The translations under genes and the position numbers were made by a program. A model generated the notes under the pieces. That model searched no databases and was not told where the DNA came from. It was given only the letters and a program-made list of their open reading frames with translations. Positions 16,770 through 26,178 of a stretch of 64,000 nucleotides of DNA are shown one piece after another. Each line of letters opens with the position of its first letter. Position 1 is the stretch's first letter. The DNA is from Gemmobacter sp. 24YEA27 (GTDB lineage Bacteria > Pseudomonadota > Alphaproteobacteria > Rhodobacterales > Rhodobacteraceae): NCBI RefSeq assembly GCF_030052995.1, contig NZ_JASJPW010000006.1, positions 62,001 through 126,000 on the forward strand. Reading direction: 5' to 3'.

Positions 16770-18377
16770 TTACCGCCCTGTGATCATCGCAGCGGCTTTT
16801 TCGGCCACCATCATCACCGGCGCATTGATATTGCCGGAGGTGATATTGGGGAAGACAGAGGCATCGACAACCCGAAGCCCGCGAATGCCATGCACCCGGA
16901 GGTCTGCATCGACCACCGATGTCGCCGGATCCGGCCCCATCGCGCAACTGCCGCAAAGATGGTAGATGGATCCCCCCTCCTGGCGCAGGTGGCTCAGCAT
17001 CGCCTCGTCACTGTCGCATCCGGGGCCGGGCGTCACCTCTTCTGCCGTGATCGCCCGCAGCGCCGGGGCCTGCATGAACTGACGGATCAGCCGGCTGGCC
17101 TCGATCACCTCCTGGCAATCGCGCCCGGTTGACAGGTAATTCGGCCGGATCAGGGGCGCGGCCAGCGGATCGGCCGAGGCCAGCGAGATGCGCCCCCGGC
17201 TGTCGGGGCGACAGGAGTTGAATGCGAGCAGAAAACCCGGATAGGGCTCCGGCTCCAGCTTTGCCTTCGTGCTGGCCGGAATGCGGTAGGACATCGGGTT
17301 GAAGTAAAGCTGGATATTCGGCGCATCGCCCGCAGACGCGGTGCGAAAGAACCCTCCCGCCTGATTGACACTGAGCGCGAGCGGGCCTTTGCGGCTCAGC
17401 ACATAGCGCATCCCCGCCCGGAGCTTGCCCCACCAGGGCCGCAGCTCGTCATTCAGGGTCGGCACATTCGCGCGGTAATAATAACTTGCGCAGAGATGGT
17501 CCTGGAGACCGCCGCCCACCGCCGGCAGTGCCGCTTTGACCTGGATTCCGTGCTGCGCCAGCTCTGCCGGATCGCCGATCCCCGACAGCATCAGGAGTTT
17601 CGGAGACCCGACCGCACCGGCCGAGAGGATCACCTCGCGGGCAGCGCTCAGGGTTTCGGTCACGCCATTCGCGCGGATCTCGACCCCGGTCGCGCGCCCG
17701 CTGTCATCGATCACGATGCGGGTGACATCCACCTTCAGCCGCAGCGTCAGATTGGGCCGTTTCAGAGCCGGTTTCAGATAGGTTTTCGAGCTGGATTGCC
17801 GCCTGCCTTTGCCGATATTCGTCTCATAGATCCCGGCGCCTTCAAACTCTGCGCCATTGAAATCGTCGCTGACCGGCAGCTGCAGTTCCCGCGCAGCTTC
17901 GATGAATCGGTCGCAGATCGGATGGGTCTGCCCCTTCATCGGCGTGATGCCGACCTTCCCCCGGGAGGAATGCCATTCGGTATCGCCCAGCGGATGGTTT
18001 TCCAGCTTTCTGAACCAGGGCAGCACATCATCATAGCCCCAGCCGGGGTTGCCCGCATCGCGCCAGTCGTCGAAATCACGCCTTTGTCCGCGCACCCAGA
18101 TCATCGCATTGATCGAGCCGGATCCGCCCTGGACCTTTCCGCGCGGCGTATAGATCTTACGCCCCGCCATGCCTGGTTCGGGTTCGGTCGAATACATCCA
18201 GTTGGTTTCGGGATTGAAGTAATTGCGCGCATATCCCGCCGGCATGTCGAACCAGAAGGACCGGTCCGAGCCGCCCGCTTCCAGCAGCAAGACGCGGGTG
18301 GCCGGGTCTTCGCTCAGCCGCGCGGCGAGGATGGACCCCGCCGAACCGGCACCAATGATGATGTAATCGTAGGACAT
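16770..18377 (-). CDS. GMC family oxidoreductase (choline dehydrogenase-like)
   Basis: A 535-residue flavoprotein with GAGSAG near the N-terminus, the GMC signature PRGKVQGGSGSINAMIWVRG (residues about 79-98), the second signature SAGAVGSPKLLMLSGIG and the C-terminal SGNINAPVMMVAEKAA. It belongs to the BetA/AlkJ type of alcohol dehydrogenases and is not close to the pyridoxine-oxidase-like protein next door. It follows the enolase-superfamily gene after 5 bases and is the last gene of a leftward three-gene operon. It likely oxidises an alcohol whose aldehyde is taken by the AldA-like enzyme. Confidence 0.87.
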   Translation of the reverse strand: MSYDYIIIGAGSAGSILAARLSEDPATRVLLLEAGGSDRSFWFDMPAGYARNYFNPETNWMYSTEPEPGMAGRKIYTPRGKVQGGSGSINAMIWVRGQRRDFDDWRDAGNPGWGYDDVLPWFRKLENHPLGDTEWHSSRGKVGITPMKGQTHPICDRFIEAARELQLPVSDDFNGAEFEGAGIYETNIGKGRRQSSSKTYLKPALKRPNLTLRLKVDVTRIVIDDSGRATGVEIRANGVTETLSAAREVILSAGAVGSPKLLMLSGIGDPAELAQHGIQVKAALPAVGGGLQDHLCASYYYRANVPTLNDELRPWWGKLRAGMRYVLSRKGPLALSVNQAGGFFRTASAGDAPNIQLYFNPMSYRIPASTKAKLEPEPYPGFLLAFNSCRPDSRGRISLASADPLAAPLIRPNYLSTGRDCQEVIEASRLIRQFMQAPALRAITAEEVTPGPGCDSDEAMLSHLRQEGGSIYHLCGSCAMGPDPATSVVDADLRVHGIRGLRVVDASVFPNITSGNINAPVMMVAEKAAAMITGR

Positions 18378-18382
18378 GAGCT

Positions 18383-19621
18383 TCAGGCCTTTGCGGGCGG
18401 TTCTTTCCAGGACGTGTCGGATTGCGCTTTGAAATCATGCGGGGTTTCCCACATGGAAAGGTGCAGGCGCTTGTCGGTATAGGGCGAATGCGCCTCGATC
18501 ACCTCTCGGTTCAGGGTGATACCAAGGCCGGGCTTCTCCGACGGGATGATCCAGCCGTCAGACCAGGTGAGCCCTTCCTCCAGCACCTCGGCATGGAAGC
18601 CATCCCAGCGGCGGATGCTTTCCTGCACCAGGAAATTCGGTGTGGCGGTGGCAAGCTGCACAGAGGCCGCGGCGCCGACCGGGCCGTTATAGAGATGCGG
18701 TGCGATCTGGGCGTAATGGACCTCGGCCAGTGCCGCGACCTTCTTGCCTTCCAGAATGCCGCCGACACGACCCAGATTCATCTGCAGAATCGACGCACCA
18801 TTGTTGCGCAAAAGATCGTGGAATTCGTATTTCGTGGTTAGCCGCTCACCGGCGGCAATCGGGATCGTGGTCTGACCGGCGACGCGGCCCATGGCCTCGC
18901 TCTGCCCGGGCGGCACGGGTTCTTCGAACCACAAAGGATCATATTGCTCCAGCCGCCGCGCCAGCCGGATCGCACCGGAAACCGTCATCTGGCCATGGGT
19001 GCCGAACAGGAGATCACAGCGGTTCCCCACCGCCTCGCGGATACGGCGGCAAAAGGTTTCCGAACGGTCCATGTCTTCCAGAGACAGCTGATGCCCGCCC
19101 ATCACCGTGTAAGGCCCGGCGGGGTCGAATTTCAGCGCCGTGAAGCCCTGTTCCATATATTCCAGTGCGCAATCGACGCTGAGTTCGATATTGCTGTAAT
19201 CGTGATCGCCTTTGGCATTCTTCGGGTAGAGATAGCTGTAAGAGCGCAGCTTTTCATGCACCCGACCGCCGATCAGCTCATAGACCGGCTTGCCCGCCGC
19301 CTTGCCGATAATATCCCAGCAGGCCATTTCCAGCCCCGAGACAATGCCCATCATCGTCAGATCCGGGCGCTGCGTGAACCCGCTGGAATAGGCACGGCGG
19401 AAGAATTTCTCCACATGATGCGGGTCTTCGCCATCGAGCAGCCGGTCAAACACATCCTGGATCGCGGGGACCATGACCTTGGGGTGGAAGGTCGCGGCAT
19501 AGACCTCGCCGACGCCCTCGATCCCGTCATCGGTGCGCAGGGTGACGAAGATCCAGTACATACCGCCGATATGGGGCGGCGGTACGGCGACGATATCGGT
19601 TTTAACGGATACGAGTTTCAT
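18383..19621 (-). CDS. Mandelate racemase/muconate lactonizing enzyme family protein
   Basis: A 412-residue enolase-superfamily enzyme with capping domain (residues 1-120) and TIM-barrel. The barrel shows FTALKFDP, EEPVPPGQSEAM (metal-binding Glu), IPIAAGERLTTKYEF (metal-binding Glu) and QIAPHLYNGPVG (His acid/base). This arrangement resembles sugar-acid dehydratases such as galactonate or mannonate dehydratases. GAGGAG precedes ATG 19621. Lying between an AldA-like dehydrogenase and a GMC alcohol dehydrogenase it would handle a hydroxy acid; the substrate is unknown. Confidence 0.86.
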   Translation of the reverse strand: MKLVSVKTDIVAVPPPHIGGMYWIFVTLRTDDGIEGVGEVYAATFHPKVMVPAIQDVFDRLLDGEDPHHVEKFFRRAYSSGFTQRPDLTMMGIVSGLEMACWDIIGKAAGKPVYELIGGRVHEKLRSYSYLYPKNAKGDHDYSNIELSVDCALEYMEQGFTALKFDPAGPYTVMGGHQLSLEDMDRSETFCRRIREAVGNRCDLLFGTHGQMTVSGAIRLARRLEQYDPLWFEEPVPPGQSEAMGRVAGQTTIPIAAGERLTTKYEFHDLLRNNGASILQMNLGRVGGILEGKKVAALAEVHYAQIAPHLYNGPVGAAASVQLATATPNFLVQESIRRWDGFHAEVLEEGLTWSDGWIIPSEKPGLGITLNREVIEAHSPYTDKRLHLSMWETPHDFKAQSDTSWKEPPAKA

Positions 19622-19631
19622 AAGCCGCTCC

Positions 19632-21056
19632 TCACCAGCTCTGGATCACAAGGCGGGTCTGGGTGAAATCCAGCATCCCGTGTTTGCCGTCATCCCCGCC
19701 AAGGCCCGAGCGTTTCCAGCCTGAATGATAGCCCTGATAGGGGTCGGCGGGGGTGCGGTTGATATAGACCTCGCCCGCTTCGATATTGTTCGCAACCATC
19801 ATCGCCTTGCGGTAATTCTCAGTATAAATGACCGAGGACAGACCGAACTGGTGATCATTGGCCATCGCGAGCGCGTCTTCGGTCGTCTGATAGCGCAGCA
19901 CCGGCAGGACAGGGCCGAATACCTCTTCCTGCACGATCTCCATCTCCTGGCGGCAATTCGTCAGCAGCGTCGGCGGGTAGAACCAGCCTGGGCCCTCAGG
20001 GATGAAGCCGCCGCATTCCAGCTGCGCCCCGTCATCAATGGCGCGGCTGACCATCTGATGGATGTTCACCCGGGAATTCTGGTTGATCAGCGGCCCCATC
20101 ACCGAAGGCTCGCGCATCCGGTCGCCGAATTTACGCGCCGCCATATGGCCGCGCAGCAGATCGACAAACTGATCATGCACGCTGTCCTGCACATAGACCC
20201 GCTCGATCGCAGTGCAGAGCTGGCCGCAATGGGTGGTGCGCGACGCGACCACCGCCGCGGCTGCCTTTTCCAGATCGGCATCCGCCTCGATGATCGCGGG
20301 CGTCTTGCCGCCCAGTTCCAGCGAGGATTTCGCGATATTGACCTGACTGTATTCCAGCACCTTGCGGCCCGCACCGACGCTGCCGGTCAGCGTGATCATG
20401 CCAACCTTCGGATGGGTGCAGACGGTCTGCGCCACCTGATGCGTCATCGCGAGGATATTGATCGCACCCGCCGGAAAGCCGCAATCTTTCACCGCCCGCG
20501 CCACTTCCAGCGCCGAAGACGGCGTGTTGTTCGAAGGCCGCGCCACCACGGTATTGCCCGCAATCAGCGCCGGGGCGATTTTGCGCATCAGCGTATAGAT
20601 CGGGTAGTTGAACGGGATCAGCGCCGCGACGACGCCAATCGGTTCGCGCTGCAACAGAAGGTTCTCATCAGGGCTGTCCGAGGGGATAATTTCCCCCTCG
20701 ATCCGTCGCGCCCATTCGGCATGGTAGCGCGTCAGCTCGGCCGCGTAAAAGACCTCACCCGTCGCATCCTCAAGGCTTTTCCCGGATTCAAGCGCCAGCA
20801 CCGCGCCGATCCGGTCCTTGCGTGCCACCAGCATATCGGCCAGCGCCCGCAGATGCCCGGCCCGCTCGACCGAGGTCAGACGCCGCCAGCCGCGCTGTGC
20901 ATGGGCCGCCGCCTCTACGCCAGCCCGCGCCTCGGCGGCGGTGGCGGCGGTGACATGCGCGATCTGCTGACCAGTGGCCGGGTTCAGCACTGCGATCAGC
21001 TCTTCGCCATCCGATGTCAGGAAGTCATTATTGACGAAGTTGCGGTCGATCCGCAT
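19632..21056 (-). CDS. Aldehyde dehydrogenase, AldA (lactaldehyde dehydrogenase)-like
   Basis: A 474-residue NAD(P)-dependent aldehyde dehydrogenase. The general base is in LELGGKTP, the catalytic cysteine in HCGQLCTA, and the C-terminus GWKRSGLGGDDGKHGMLDFTQT follows Escherichia coli AldA. AldA oxidises lactaldehyde and glycolaldehyde. It is the first gene of the leftward operon and shares its promoter region with the divergent IclR gene, whose operators lie 60-100 bp upstream of the start. Confidence 0.88.
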   Translation of the reverse strand: MRIDRNFVNNDFLTSDGEELIAVLNPATGQQIAHVTAATAAEARAGVEAAAHAQRGWRRLTSVERAGHLRALADMLVARKDRIGAVLALESGKSLEDATGEVFYAAELTRYHAEWARRIEGEIIPSDSPDENLLLQREPIGVVAALIPFNYPIYTLMRKIAPALIAGNTVVARPSNNTPSSALEVARAVKDCGFPAGAINILAMTHQVAQTVCTHPKVGMITLTGSVGAGRKVLEYSQVNIAKSSLELGGKTPAIIEADADLEKAAAAVVASRTTHCGQLCTAIERVYVQDSVHDQFVDLLRGHMAARKFGDRMREPSVMGPLINQNSRVNIHQMVSRAIDDGAQLECGGFIPEGPGWFYPPTLLTNCRQEMEIVQEEVFGPVLPVLRYQTTEDALAMANDHQFGLSSVIYTENYRKAMMVANNIEAGEVYINRTPADPYQGYHSGWKRSGLGGDDGKHGMLDFTQTRLVIQSW

Positions 21057-21118
21057 GGCGTCCTCCGGTCCGATTTCGGCCAGGACCAGAGGGCAGACGC
21101 ATCAGCCTGTCAATAAAT

Positions 21119-21152
21119 TTCCATATCAGGAATAAATATTCCATATATGGAA
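21119..21152. promoter_or_regulatory. Two-site IclR operator
   Basis: TTCCATATATGGAA (21139-21152) is a perfect 14-bp palindrome. TTCCATATCAGGAA (21119-21132) is a near copy exactly 20 bp away, so the two lie on the same face of the helix, as expected for an IclR tetramer. They sit in the gap between the AldA-like gene and the iclR-type gene and overlap the first possible ATG of the latter (21147). Confidence 0.7.
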
Positions 21153-21188
21153 GAAATATGCCGCCCCTTGCCGATGAGCGTGTTGAAC

Positions 21189-21980
21189 ATGACAGATTCC
21201 GGAAAGCCTGATGCCGCGAAACGCGACTTCGTGAAAACCGCCGCCCCCGCCATTGACGGCACAGTGGCTGTCCTTGACGTGCTTTCGGCCTCGCCCTGGC
21301 CGCTGCAACTCTCTGAAATCTGCGAGAAGACCGGCATCGCCCAGGCCACGGCGCACAGGATCATCCAGGCGATGCTCAGCCACCGGCTGATCGCGCTCGC
21401 TCCTGGGCGGCGCAAAACCTATATCCCCGGCTCGCGGCTGTTCCAGCTTGCCTCAGCGGTATTCGCCCGCCAGCCCTTTGTGCCGCATTTCTACCCCATC
21501 GCCGAGATCCTGAAGAACGAGATCCACCGCTCGATCTTTCTCAGCCTGCCAATCGGCAATCAGGTGGTGATCCTTGCGCGGCTGGATGCGCCGGCCAGCA
21601 CGGCGTTCAACGCCTATGTCGGGCGTACCATGCCGATGCATCTTTCGGCCTCCGGCAAGGCGATCCTTGCCGCCCGCCCGCTGGAAGATCAGCTCACCTA
21701 TCTGCGCGATGAGGGCCTTGCCGCGCCCGGCATGGCGGCCGATCTGCCGGCTCTGGCCCAGGACCTGCAACGTTCGGCGCGGCTTGGCTATGCGGTCAGC
21801 CTTAACGAGATCCAGCTTGATGTCGGTTGCGTCGCCGCCCCGGTCGTCAACGGGCGCGGTGAGCCAGTCGCCGCCATCAGCGCCTGTTTCACCGGCGAGG
21901 CGCTGAGCCTGCAAAGCGCGCGGGTCTATTCGAAAAACGTCGTCCAGGCAGCGCGCCAGCTTTCCTCGCATATCCTCTGA
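21189..21980 (+). CDS. IclR-family transcriptional regulator
   Basis: A regulator of about 263 residues. The N-terminal winged helix (LSASPWPLQLSEICEKTGIAQATAHRIIQAML) is followed by the IclR effector domain with HLSASGKAILAARPLE and GYAVSLNEIQLDVGCVAAPV. The longest frame begins at ATG 21147, but that codon lies inside a perfect palindrome that looks like the regulator's own operator, so a start at 21174 or 21189 is preferred. It stands between a leftward and a rightward catabolic operon and probably controls both. Confidence 0.85.
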   Translation: MTDSGKPDAAKRDFVKTAAPAIDGTVAVLDVLSASPWPLQLSEICEKTGIAQATAHRIIQAMLSHRLIALAPGRRKTYIPGSRLFQLASAVFARQPFVPHFYPIAEILKNEIHRSIFLSLPIGNQVVILARLDAPASTAFNAYVGRTMPMHLSASGKAILAARPLEDQLTYLRDEGLAAPGMAADLPALAQDLQRSARLGYAVSLNEIQLDVGCVAAPVVNGRGEPVAAISACFTGEALSLQSARVYSKNVVQAARQLSSHIL

Positions 21981-22100
21981 TCTGAAATACCACTTTCTCC
22001 CTAGGTCATGACTTTTTGGAATGACCCCGGCGGAATAGTCGTTTGTTCACTGCCACGAAATCGACTTTCCTGATCGCCATCGTGGGGGAGAACCCGATTC

Positions 22101-23471
22101 ATGGTCAGCGGACGGAAGACACGCGTCGAGCGTGACAGTATTGGTATGCTTGATGTCAGCCTGGACGCCGTTTTCGGCATCCAGACCGAACGTGCTGAGC
22201 GGCTTTACCCGCTGGCCGGGCAAAAGCGCTTTTCCGATTACCCCGCCCTGCTGAACGCGATGCTGATCGTCAAAAAGGCCGCAGCACAGGTCAATATCGA
22301 CACCGGCGCGATTGAGCCTGCCATGGGTGAGGCGCTGATCGATGCGGCCTCGGACCTGTTGACCACCCCATGCCCCGAGGCGTTTCCAGTCCATGCCTTC
22401 CATGGCGGCGGCGGGATTTCCTTTAATATGAACCTCAACGAGGTTCTGGCCAATCTGGCGAATAAAGCCGGATTTGGCGCGGAGTACGGGTCTTACACCC
22501 CGATCCACCCGAACGATCATGCGAACCTGAACCATTCCACCGCTGACTGCCTGTCCACCGGCTGCCACATCGCGGCACGGGTGGCTTTTGCGGGCCTGGC
22601 GGCTGAGGTCGAAGGCCTGGCTGCTGATCTCGACCGGCTGGGCGCCGACTGGGCGCCCTTGCGCAAACTGGCGCGGACCTGCCTGCAGGATGCAGTTGAT
22701 ATCGGTTTTGCCGATTACCTCGGCGGCGTCTCCGCCTCGCTGCGCTTTAACCTGGAGCGCGCCACACGCGATGCCGATACGCTGCGCGAGGTGTCCATCG
22801 GTGGCAATATCATCGGGCGGTCCGAAGATTGCGAACCGGCCTTTTTTGCCACGATCCTGCCCGCCCTGAATGCCGCGCTTGAGGCAGCGAGCCTGCCCGC
22901 CGGTCTCACCCGCACCGACAATCTTTTCGCCGCAAGCCAGGCACATGACCGGCTGCTGGCGCTTGGCGCCTCGCTTGATCAGTTGGCCCGGACGCTGATC
23001 CGGTTCGCGAAAGACCTGCGGCTGATGGCCTCGGGCCCGCATGGCGGTCTTGGCGAAATCCGGCTGCCAGCGATGCAGCCGGGATCCTCCGCAATCCCCG
23101 GCAAGGTCAATCCGACCATCCCGGAATTCATGGTGCAATGCGGCATGATCGCGGTCGGTCATGCGGCGGCGATGGCGATGACCCAGGATCATGGCGAGAT
23201 GGATTACAACCCCTGGGAAGCGGTGGTGATCGTGAGCCTTCTCGAAATGATCGGGGTGCTGGAAAGCGGTGTCGCGACGCTGCGGCGCAACTGCGTGCAG
23301 GGCCTGCGGCCCGATGCAGCCCGCAACCAGGATCTCTCGACCAGCCTGCTGCCCTCACTGATCCGGCTGAAACAGCTGAAAGGCTACAGCTACTCGGCCC
23401 AGGTCGCCAAAGATGCCGCCGGTGACGTCGATTTCGTGCGCCGCAAGGTGGCCGAAGCCGAACCCCGCTGA
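22101..23471 (+). CDS. Aspartate ammonia-lyase-like protein (fumarase/aspartase superfamily)
   Basis: A 456-residue lyase. The start TRVERDSIGMLDV and FGIQTERA are aspartase-type, PNDHANLNHST replaces the usual second conserved region, and GSSAIPGKVNPTIPE is the flexible-loop signature with the catalytic serine. Relatives release fumarate from aspartate, argininosuccinate or N-substituted aspartates such as EDDS. Here it heads a rightward operon with two oxidoreductases and an ABC importer, so a C-N lyase reaction on an imported amino-acid-like substrate is likely. Confidence 0.85.
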   Translation: MVSGRKTRVERDSIGMLDVSLDAVFGIQTERAERLYPLAGQKRFSDYPALLNAMLIVKKAAAQVNIDTGAIEPAMGEALIDAASDLLTTPCPEAFPVHAFHGGGGISFNMNLNEVLANLANKAGFGAEYGSYTPIHPNDHANLNHSTADCLSTGCHIAARVAFAGLAAEVEGLAADLDRLGADWAPLRKLARTCLQDAVDIGFADYLGGVSASLRFNLERATRDADTLREVSIGGNIIGRSEDCEPAFFATILPALNAALEAASLPAGLTRTDNLFAASQAHDRLLALGASLDQLARTLIRFAKDLRLMASGPHGGLGEIRLPAMQPGSSAIPGKVNPTIPEFMVQCGMIAVGHAAAMAMTQDHGEMDYNPWEAVVIVSLLEMIGVLESGVATLRRNCVQGLRPDAARNQDLSTSLLPSLIRLKQLKGYSYSAQVAKDAAGDVDFVRRKVAEAEPR

Positions 23472-23528
23472 GCGCGCGCCGTACACCCTACAGTTTCCCC
23501 AAACAGACCTCCTCTGTGGAAGACGACA

Positions 23529-25034
23529 ATGACAGATGAATTGCTCGATACCGATCTTGACTGGGCCAAATCCTGGCTCAAAGAGAGCAAGAAACAATAT
23601 ATAAATGGTGAATGGGTTGCCGGAAACGGTGCCGCCTGGGGGGTGAAGAACCCGGCGACCGGGGAAACCCTCTGCCAGATCGCACTGGCCGATGCCGGTC
23701 AGATCGAGACTGCCGCCGAGGCCGCGAACCGCTGCCATCAGACGGAAGCCTGGAGCCGCAAGACCTCGCGCAAGGCGCGCGCCGATCAGCTTATCGCGAT
23801 TGCGCGGCTGATCCGCGAGAATGTGAAACATCTGGCGCTGCTGGAAAGCCTTGCCAATGGCAAGACCTACGTTGAGGCCGTCAACGACGACATCTACACC
23901 TGCGCCGAAATCTTTGAATATTACGCCGGCTGGACCGATAAATTCTACGGCGAGGTCTCGCCGGTCGAAGATGGCTTCCTGAATTTCACCACCAAAGAGC
24001 CGGTCGGTGTCTGCGCCCTGATCGCGCCCTGGAATTACCCGCTCTACCAGGCCAGCCTGAAGATCGCACCGGCGCTGGCGATGGGCAATGCCGTGGTGAT
24101 GAAGCCCTCGGAATATACGCCGCTTGCGACGCTGCATCTGTTTGAGCTGATCGACCGCGAACTGGATCTTCCCAAAGGCCTCCTGAACCTGGTCCTTTGC
24201 GATGGCGCAGCCGCGAACCAGCTGACGCTGAGCCGCAATGTCCATAAAGTGTCCTTTACCGGGTCGACCGGCGTCGGGCGTCGCATCGTGGCGAATTCGG
24301 GGGCCTCGAACCTGAAAGGCGTCACGCTGGAACTGGGCGGCAAATCGCCCTGCATCTTTTTTGAGGATACGCTCAATCTGGATGCCGCGATTGATCGCGC
24401 CTTCTATGTGATGTTCTCGCAAAAGGGCGAGAAATGTTCCGAGCCGACGCGCTTCCTGATCCAGAAGGGCATCTATGACTATGTTCTGGAAAAGCTGATC
24501 GCGAAGGCGGAGGCAGTGACCTGCGGCGACCCGCTGCTGGCTTTGACCGAACAGGGCGCGCAATGCAATGAGGCGCAGTTCAAACGCATCATGGAGTATA
24601 TCGAGATCGGCAAGACAGAGGCCGAACTCGTCGCAGGAGGCATCGCAGACACCTCTGGCAGTAACGCCAAAGGCCTGTTCGTCCGCCCGACAATTTTTTC
24701 CAACGTCCCCGACACTGCCCGCATCGCGCAGGAAGAGATCTTCGGCCCGGTCCTGTCCTGCACCCCGTTCGAGACCGCGGATGAGGCCGTTCGCATCGCC
24801 AATGGCACCAGCTATGGCCTCGCCGCCGGCGTCTATACCGGCAATGTAAACCTCGCCCACCGCATGGCCGAGCGCCTCGATGCCGGTATGGTCTTTGTGA
24901 ACCGCTACGGCTGCTATGGGCTGTCAGCACCCTTTGGCGGCTTCAAGGAAAGCGGCTGGGGCAAGGAAATGGCGATCCATTCGCTGTCTTCCTACACGAA
25001 AACCAAAGGCACCTGGATCCATTTCGGCGGCTGA
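23529..25034 (+). CDS. Aldehyde dehydrogenase family protein
   Basis: A 501-residue aldehyde dehydrogenase of the betaine-aldehyde/semialdehyde type. It shows APWNYPLYQASLKIAPALAMGN, the NAD motif FTGSTGVG, the general base in LELGGKSP and a catalytic cysteine in QKGEKCSEPTRF, where lysine replaces the more common glycine-glutamine. The C-terminus SAPFGGFKESGWGKE is typical. It would oxidise an aldehyde in the same pathway as the lyase upstream. Confidence 0.88.
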   Translation: MTDELLDTDLDWAKSWLKESKKQYINGEWVAGNGAAWGVKNPATGETLCQIALADAGQIETAAEAANRCHQTEAWSRKTSRKARADQLIAIARLIRENVKHLALLESLANGKTYVEAVNDDIYTCAEIFEYYAGWTDKFYGEVSPVEDGFLNFTTKEPVGVCALIAPWNYPLYQASLKIAPALAMGNAVVMKPSEYTPLATLHLFELIDRELDLPKGLLNLVLCDGAAANQLTLSRNVHKVSFTGSTGVGRRIVANSGASNLKGVTLELGGKSPCIFFEDTLNLDAAIDRAFYVMFSQKGEKCSEPTRFLIQKGIYDYVLEKLIAKAEAVTCGDPLLALTEQGAQCNEAQFKRIMEYIEIGKTEAELVAGGIADTSGSNAKGLFVRPTIFSNVPDTARIAQEEIFGPVLSCTPFETADEAVRIANGTSYGLAAGVYTGNVNLAHRMAERLDAGMVFVNRYGCYGLSAPFGGFKESGWGKEMAIHSLSSYTKTKGTWIHFGG

Positions 25035-25075
25035 CCCCGCCTGCAAGCAACACCCTCTTCGAGAGACTGAAGACT

Positions 25076-26107
25076 ATGCAATATACCCGTCTTGGCCAAT
25101 CCGGCCTGAAAGTGTCGCGCCTCTGCCTCGGCACGATGAATATGGGCTCGAAATCCTGGAAGCCCTGGATCTTCGACGAGACCGAGTCCGAGCCGATCAT
25201 CGGCCATGCGCTCGACAATGGCGTGAACTTCATCGACCTCGCCGATTTCTACTCGGCGGGCGCGGGCGAGGAAGTCGTCTGCAACGTGCTGCGCAAACTG
25301 GCGAAACGCGATGAGCTGGTGATCGCGACCAAGCTTGGCTATCCGATCGGGGGCGGCGCGAACAATGGCGGCCATTCCCGCAAACATGTGTTCGATGCGC
25401 TGCATGGCTCGCTGACCCGGATGAAGACCGATTATGTCGACATCTATATGTTGCATTACTTCGATACCGAGACCCCGATCGAAGAAACCATGGAAGCGAT
25501 GAACGACATCGTGCGTGCCGGCAAAGCCCGCTATATCGGCGTCTCGACGATGTTCACCTGGCAATTCGCCAAAATCCTCGCGGTCTGCGAGAAACATGGC
25601 TGGGCAAAACCGATCAATATGCAGCTGCAGCTGAACGCCGCCTATCGCGAGGAAGAGCGCGAGATGCTGCCCTTCTGCATGGATCAGGGCATTGGCGTCT
25701 CGGTCTTCAGCCCGCTCGCGCGGGGCATCCTGTCCAGCGATATGAATTCGGTCCGCAACAAGACCGACTTCTTCACCGCCGAGATGTATAATGATGCCGC
25801 CTCGCGCGATGTCGCGATATCGGTCGCGCGGGTGGCCGAGGCGCGCGGCCTCAGCCCGGCGCAGATCGCTCAGGCCTGGGTGCTCAGAAAGCCCGAAGTC
25901 TCATCGATGCTGGTTGGTGCCGATACGCGGGCGCAATTCGATTCAGCGCTGGCGGCACTGAGCACCGAGCTTGATGCCGAAGAGGTGTATGAGATCGAGC
26001 GCAATTACACGCCTTGTGACGTGATCAACGATTACACCGCTGGCAAGCGCATCCCGCGCGCGCCGCGCCCGGCTACTGGCCGTTTCGCGCTGGATGCCGT
26101 GGCCTGA
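25076..26107 (+). CDS. Aldo/keto reductase
   Basis: A 343-residue (beta/alpha)8 aldo/keto reductase. The active-site set is visible: Asp and Tyr in FIDLADFYSAG, Lys in VIATKLGYP and His in IYMLHYFD. The C-terminal NADPH-binding part is SMLVGADTRAQF. It resembles the general bacterial AKR11/12-type reductases and not D-threo-aldose-type pyridoxal dehydrogenase, so the link to B6 is weak. It is followed by a strong hairpin. Confidence 0.88.
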   Translation: MQYTRLGQSGLKVSRLCLGTMNMGSKSWKPWIFDETESEPIIGHALDNGVNFIDLADFYSAGAGEEVVCNVLRKLAKRDELVIATKLGYPIGGGANNGGHSRKHVFDALHGSLTRMKTDYVDIYMLHYFDTETPIEETMEAMNDIVRAGKARYIGVSTMFTWQFAKILAVCEKHGWAKPINMQLQLNAAYREEEREMLPFCMDQGIGVSVFSPLARGILSSDMNSVRNKTDFFTAEMYNDAASRDVAISVARVAEARGLSPAQIAQAWVLRKPEVSSMLVGADTRAQFDSALAALSTELDAEEVYEIERNYTPCDVINDYTAGKRIPRAPRPATGRFALDAVA

Positions 26108-26114
26108 GGCCTTT

Positions 26115-26142
26115 ACCGGAGCGGCGGCAACGCCGCTCCGGT
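26115..26142 (+). terminator. Strong hairpin after the aldo/keto reductase gene
   Basis: ACCGGAGCGGCG and CGCCGCTCCGGT form a perfect 12-bp stem with a GCAA tetraloop. Only a weak T stretch follows (ATTTC), so it may terminate partially between the enzyme genes and the transporter genes. Confidence 0.6.
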
Positions 26143-26178
26143 CACATTTCAATAAAGTATCCGACAGGGAGAATAAGG

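Noticed and set aside
16449..17132. A 227-codon plus-strand frame after the pyridoxine-oxidase-like gene
   Set aside because: Most of it is antisense to the GMC gene on the minus strand and it resembles no protein.
22000..22010. CCTAGGTCATG, identical to the border of the IS5-type fragment at 40109-40119
   Set aside because: The similarity stops after these 11 bases and no transposase remnant is nearby, so it is probably chance.
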